Assembly: GCA_046331705.1 (NCBI GenBank)
Contig: JAXLQJ010000080.1
Location: 1-24,894 of the forward strand
Length of the DNA stretch: 24,894 nucleotides
Source of the DNA: JADJOY01 sp046331705 [NCBI: bacterium]
GTDB taxonomy: Bacteria; JADJOY01
Reading direction: 5' to 3'
Positions 23,304-24,894 of the stretch are shown here, piece by piece. The stretch's first letter is position 1. Every line of letters begins with the position of its first letter. The notes beneath the pieces were generated by a model. It saw only the letters and a list, made by a program, of their open reading frames with translations. It was not told where the DNA came from and did no database searches. The position numbers and the translations under genes were made by a program.

Positions 23304-24106
23304 AGCGGGCGAGCGGCCGCCTCGCGGCGCTCGGCGCGACGCTCGCGATCGTCGTCGCCGCGGGTGCGGGCGGCTGCGGCTGGCTGATCTATCCGGCGCC
23401 CCAGACCGACGCCCGCCCGCTGCCTGCCGACGCGCAGGTCGTCGAGCGGGTCGCATCCGACGGGGTCCCGGTGCACGCGATCTGGATCGCCGACGACACG
23501 AATTCCGTCGCCGCGCGCGCGCCCGCGATCGTCTACTTCCACGGCAACGGCAACGTCGCGGGCGATGCACTCGGGCTAGCGCGCCGTGCGCGCGAGCGCG
23601 GCGCGGCGATGCTGCTCGCCGAGTATCGCGGCTACGGTCGCTCGCGCGAGGGCTCGCCCTGCGAGGAGGGGATCTATCGCGACGCCGAGGCCGTGCTCGC
23701 GTTTCTCCGCGACCAGGGCTTCGGACCCGAACGGACGGTGCTGTGGGGCTATTCGCTCGGCAGCGGAGTCGCCACCGAGATGGCGCTGCGTGGGCACGCG
23801 TCGCGGCTGGTGCTGCAGGCGCCGTTCACCTCGATCCCCGCCATGGGCTCGGCGCGTTTCCCCTGGGCGCCGGTGCGGCTTCTGATCGGGGACCGCTACG
23901 ACAACCTGGCCAAGGCCGAGCGCATACGCGTGCCGACGCTCGTGGTTCATGGCGATGCCGACGAGATCGTCCCCTTCGCCATGGGGGTCGAGCTCGCGAA
24001 GGCGATCCGCGGCGCGGAGCTTCTCGCCGTGCCCGAGCTCACCCACGGCGGTGGCCCGGAGTTCGCGTGGGTGCTCGACCGCATTCTCGACTTCGCGCTG
24101 GGTTGA
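23300..24106 (+). CDS. Alpha/beta hydrolase, tandem paralogue
   Basis: This 268-residue protein begins at a TTG that overlaps the TGA of the upstream hydrolase (TTGA). No ATG lies near the fold's beginning in this frame, so translational coupling from the first gene is likely. The catalytic set is complete: HGNG at 81-84, S152 in GYSLGSG, D221 in HGDADEIVP and H249 in ELTHGGG. The N-terminus is hydrophobic (LGATLAIVVAAGAGGC), and C26 could be lipidated, although the box AGGC is a poor fit. Otherwise it closely matches the upstream gene (EYRGYGRSR, APFTSIPAMG). The different N-terminal signal suggests the two paralogues may sit on different membranes or faces. The substrate is unknown. Confidence 0.85.
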   Translation: MKRASGRLAALGATLAIVVAAGAGGCGWLIYPAPQTDARPLPADAQVVERVASDGVPVHAIWIADDTNSVAARAPAIVYFHGNGNVAGDALGLARRARERGAAMLLAEYRGYGRSREGSPCEEGIYRDAEAVLAFLRDQGFGPERTVLWGYSLGSGVATEMALRGHASRLVLQAPFTSIPAMGSARFPWAPVRLLIGDRYDNLAKAERIRVPTLVVHGDADEIVPFAMGVELAKAIRGAELLAVPELTHGGGPEFAWVLDRILDFALG

Positions 24107-24369
24107 CTCGCGTCAGCCGACACGGACGCGATTCCGCGACGGCCCGGTGCCCGTGCACGCGCTGCCGATCCGAGCTGGCGCAGCAGCTGCAGCAGCTGCA
24201 ACAGCTGCAACAGCTGCAATAGCCAGTGCTTTGAGTGATGTCGACGCCGCGCGCCGCCTCGCTCCCGAGTCGATCGACGACCCGGGTCGGCTGCGAGACG
24301 ATGTACGCGTCGTCCGGCCGTGCTATTCCGGCTTCGAGCCCTGCAACTAGTCGTTCGGCGAGGTGAGCG
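24107..24369. other. Gap between the hydrolase pair and the right-edge gene
   Basis: Apart from the short tandem repeat, these 263 bases hold no gene I can support. Frames on both strands cross it, but none has a start with a ribosome site. The AGGTG ribosome site of the next gene is at 24361-24365. Confidence 0.5.
24181..24219. repeat. Nine-base tandem repeat, about four units
   Basis: The units are CAGCAGCTG twice, then CAACAGCTG twice, then CAA. Every unit contains the palindrome CAGCTG. It lies about 75 bases after the stop of the second hydrolase and could vary in copy number by slippage. Confidence 0.85.
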
Positions 24370-24894
24370 ATGGCTGACTCAGAGCTGACCGGGGCCAATG
24401 CGGCCGGCACTCCTCCTACGGGCGGTGCGACTCCTGCGGTCGGCGCCAAGCGAGGGCACTGGTCTTCCGTGTGGGCAGCCCTCACGTGGCTCCCGAGCAA
24501 GCATCCCAAGCTCAGCAGTGCGCTGGTACTGTTCTTAGGGCTGTTTCTATTGCCTCAGGGCGCGCTCATCGAGCCGATCGAGTTCCCTTCGACGGCTGGC
24601 TACGACGGCAAGGTGGCCGCCTCCAGGCTCGCGCACCACCTACGGGTGATCCAGGCGGAGGCCATCTCCGTGCGGCACGTCTCGTCGGCACCCGTGATTC
24701 CATTCAACTCGGAGTATTTCTCCTTGCCGGATCTCGACATCGGTGCGGTGTCGCTCGATCTAGGCTCGCTGCTTCGCTTGTTACGGCACACGATCACATT
24801 CGGCACGAAGTTCATCTCGGGTGAAGTCACGCAGGCTGCGAGCTCGAAGCTCATCCTGACGATCCAAGGCTCGCTCGGCGGATCCGTATCGAGC
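24370..24894 (+). CDS. Membrane-anchored protein of unknown function (partial, C-terminus beyond window)
   Basis: The frame is open from the ATG at 24370, with AGGTG five bases upstream, to the right edge (175 codons). The first 45 residues are polar and Thr/Ala/Gly-rich. One transmembrane helix lies at about 49-64 (SSALVLFLGLFLLPQG). After it, GYDGKVAASRLAHHLRVIQAEA, PDLDIGAVSLDLGSLLRLLRH and KFISGEVTQAASSKLILTIQG resemble, from memory, the N-terminal region of some membrane-anchored TPR proteins; this is a weak match and no domain is assigned. By hand count 39 of 175 codons end in A or T, against about 4 of the first 60 in the preceding hydrolase gene, so its base composition differs from its neighbours. 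It may begin a region of different origin continuing to the right. Confidence 0.7.
   Translation, partial: MADSELTGANAAGTPPTGGATPAVGAKRGHWSSVWAALTWLPSKHPKLSSALVLFLGLFLLPQGALIEPIEFPSTAGYDGKVAASRLAHHLRVIQAEAISVRHVSSAPVIPFNSEYFSLPDLDIGAVSLDLGSLLRLLRHTITFGTKFISGEVTQAASSKLILTIQGSLGGSVSS

Noticed and set aside
24039-24509. Cys-rich ribosomal peptide precursor on the minus strand (repeated CSC)
   Set aside because: The Cys-Ser-Cys pattern is produced by the nine-base repeat. The only in-frame ATG lies inside the opposite-strand gene with no ribosome site, and no modification enzyme is nearby.
1-24894. tRNA, rRNA, CRISPR or insertion sequence
   Set aside because: Scanning the gaps by eye gave no tRNA T-loop in a foldable context, no regularly spaced repeats and no transposase-like product.

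Overview
The window is very GC-rich, with G or C in most third codon positions. It reads as a chromosomal segment of a Gram-negative bacterium, most likely from the Myxococcota or another former-deltaproteobacterial lineage. The pointers are several lipoproteins, two ECF sigma/zinc anti-sigma pairs, a CobA-HemD fusion, thrombospondin type 3 repeats followed by a Gly-rich Cys-containing C-terminal sorting tag, a small FHA protein and a DUF547 protein. I could not run a taxonomic search, so this placement is inference. I saw no rRNA, tRNA, CRISPR array, transposase or phage gene.

Left part (1-8938), all on the minus strand. Read in the direction of transcription it holds a SPL-like radical SAM protein and a DUF547 protein (16 bases apart), a secreted protein with seven propeller-like repeats, a lipoprotein with TPR and SH3 parts, CobA-HemD (siroheme/cobalamin branch and haem synthesis), an ECF sigma factor, and its zinc anti-sigma factor running off the left edge. 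The sigma and anti-sigma genes overlap by ATGA. Two diverged direct repeats lie in the long gaps on either side of the lipoprotein gene, whose codon use differs from that of its neighbours.

Middle (9144-14389). hemB (Zn-type porphobilinogen synthase) is followed by a second ECF sigma factor, its zinc anti-sigma factor and a secreted protein of unknown function. The last two overlap by ATGA. A convergent FHA-domain gene and a divergent NicO-family nickel/cobalt exporter follow. The gap between those two carries two short perfect palindromes, one of them over the predicted -10 box of the FHA gene.

Right part (14485-24894). Two paralogous secreted glycoside-hydrolase-like proteins (clan A, resembling GH35/GH42) point away from each other. 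Between them is a small lipoprotein gene with a good sigma-70-type promoter and a strong hairpin terminator. A three-gene minus-strand operon follows: zinc-ribbon protein, cupredoxin-like protein, and FN3 lipoprotein. Its last gene overlaps the 3' end of the second hydrolase gene tail to tail. Two tandem alpha/beta hydrolases on the plus strand overlap by TTGA. At the right edge a 9-base tandem repeat precedes a truncated membrane-anchored protein with lower third-position GC, which may mark the edge of a different genomic compartment.
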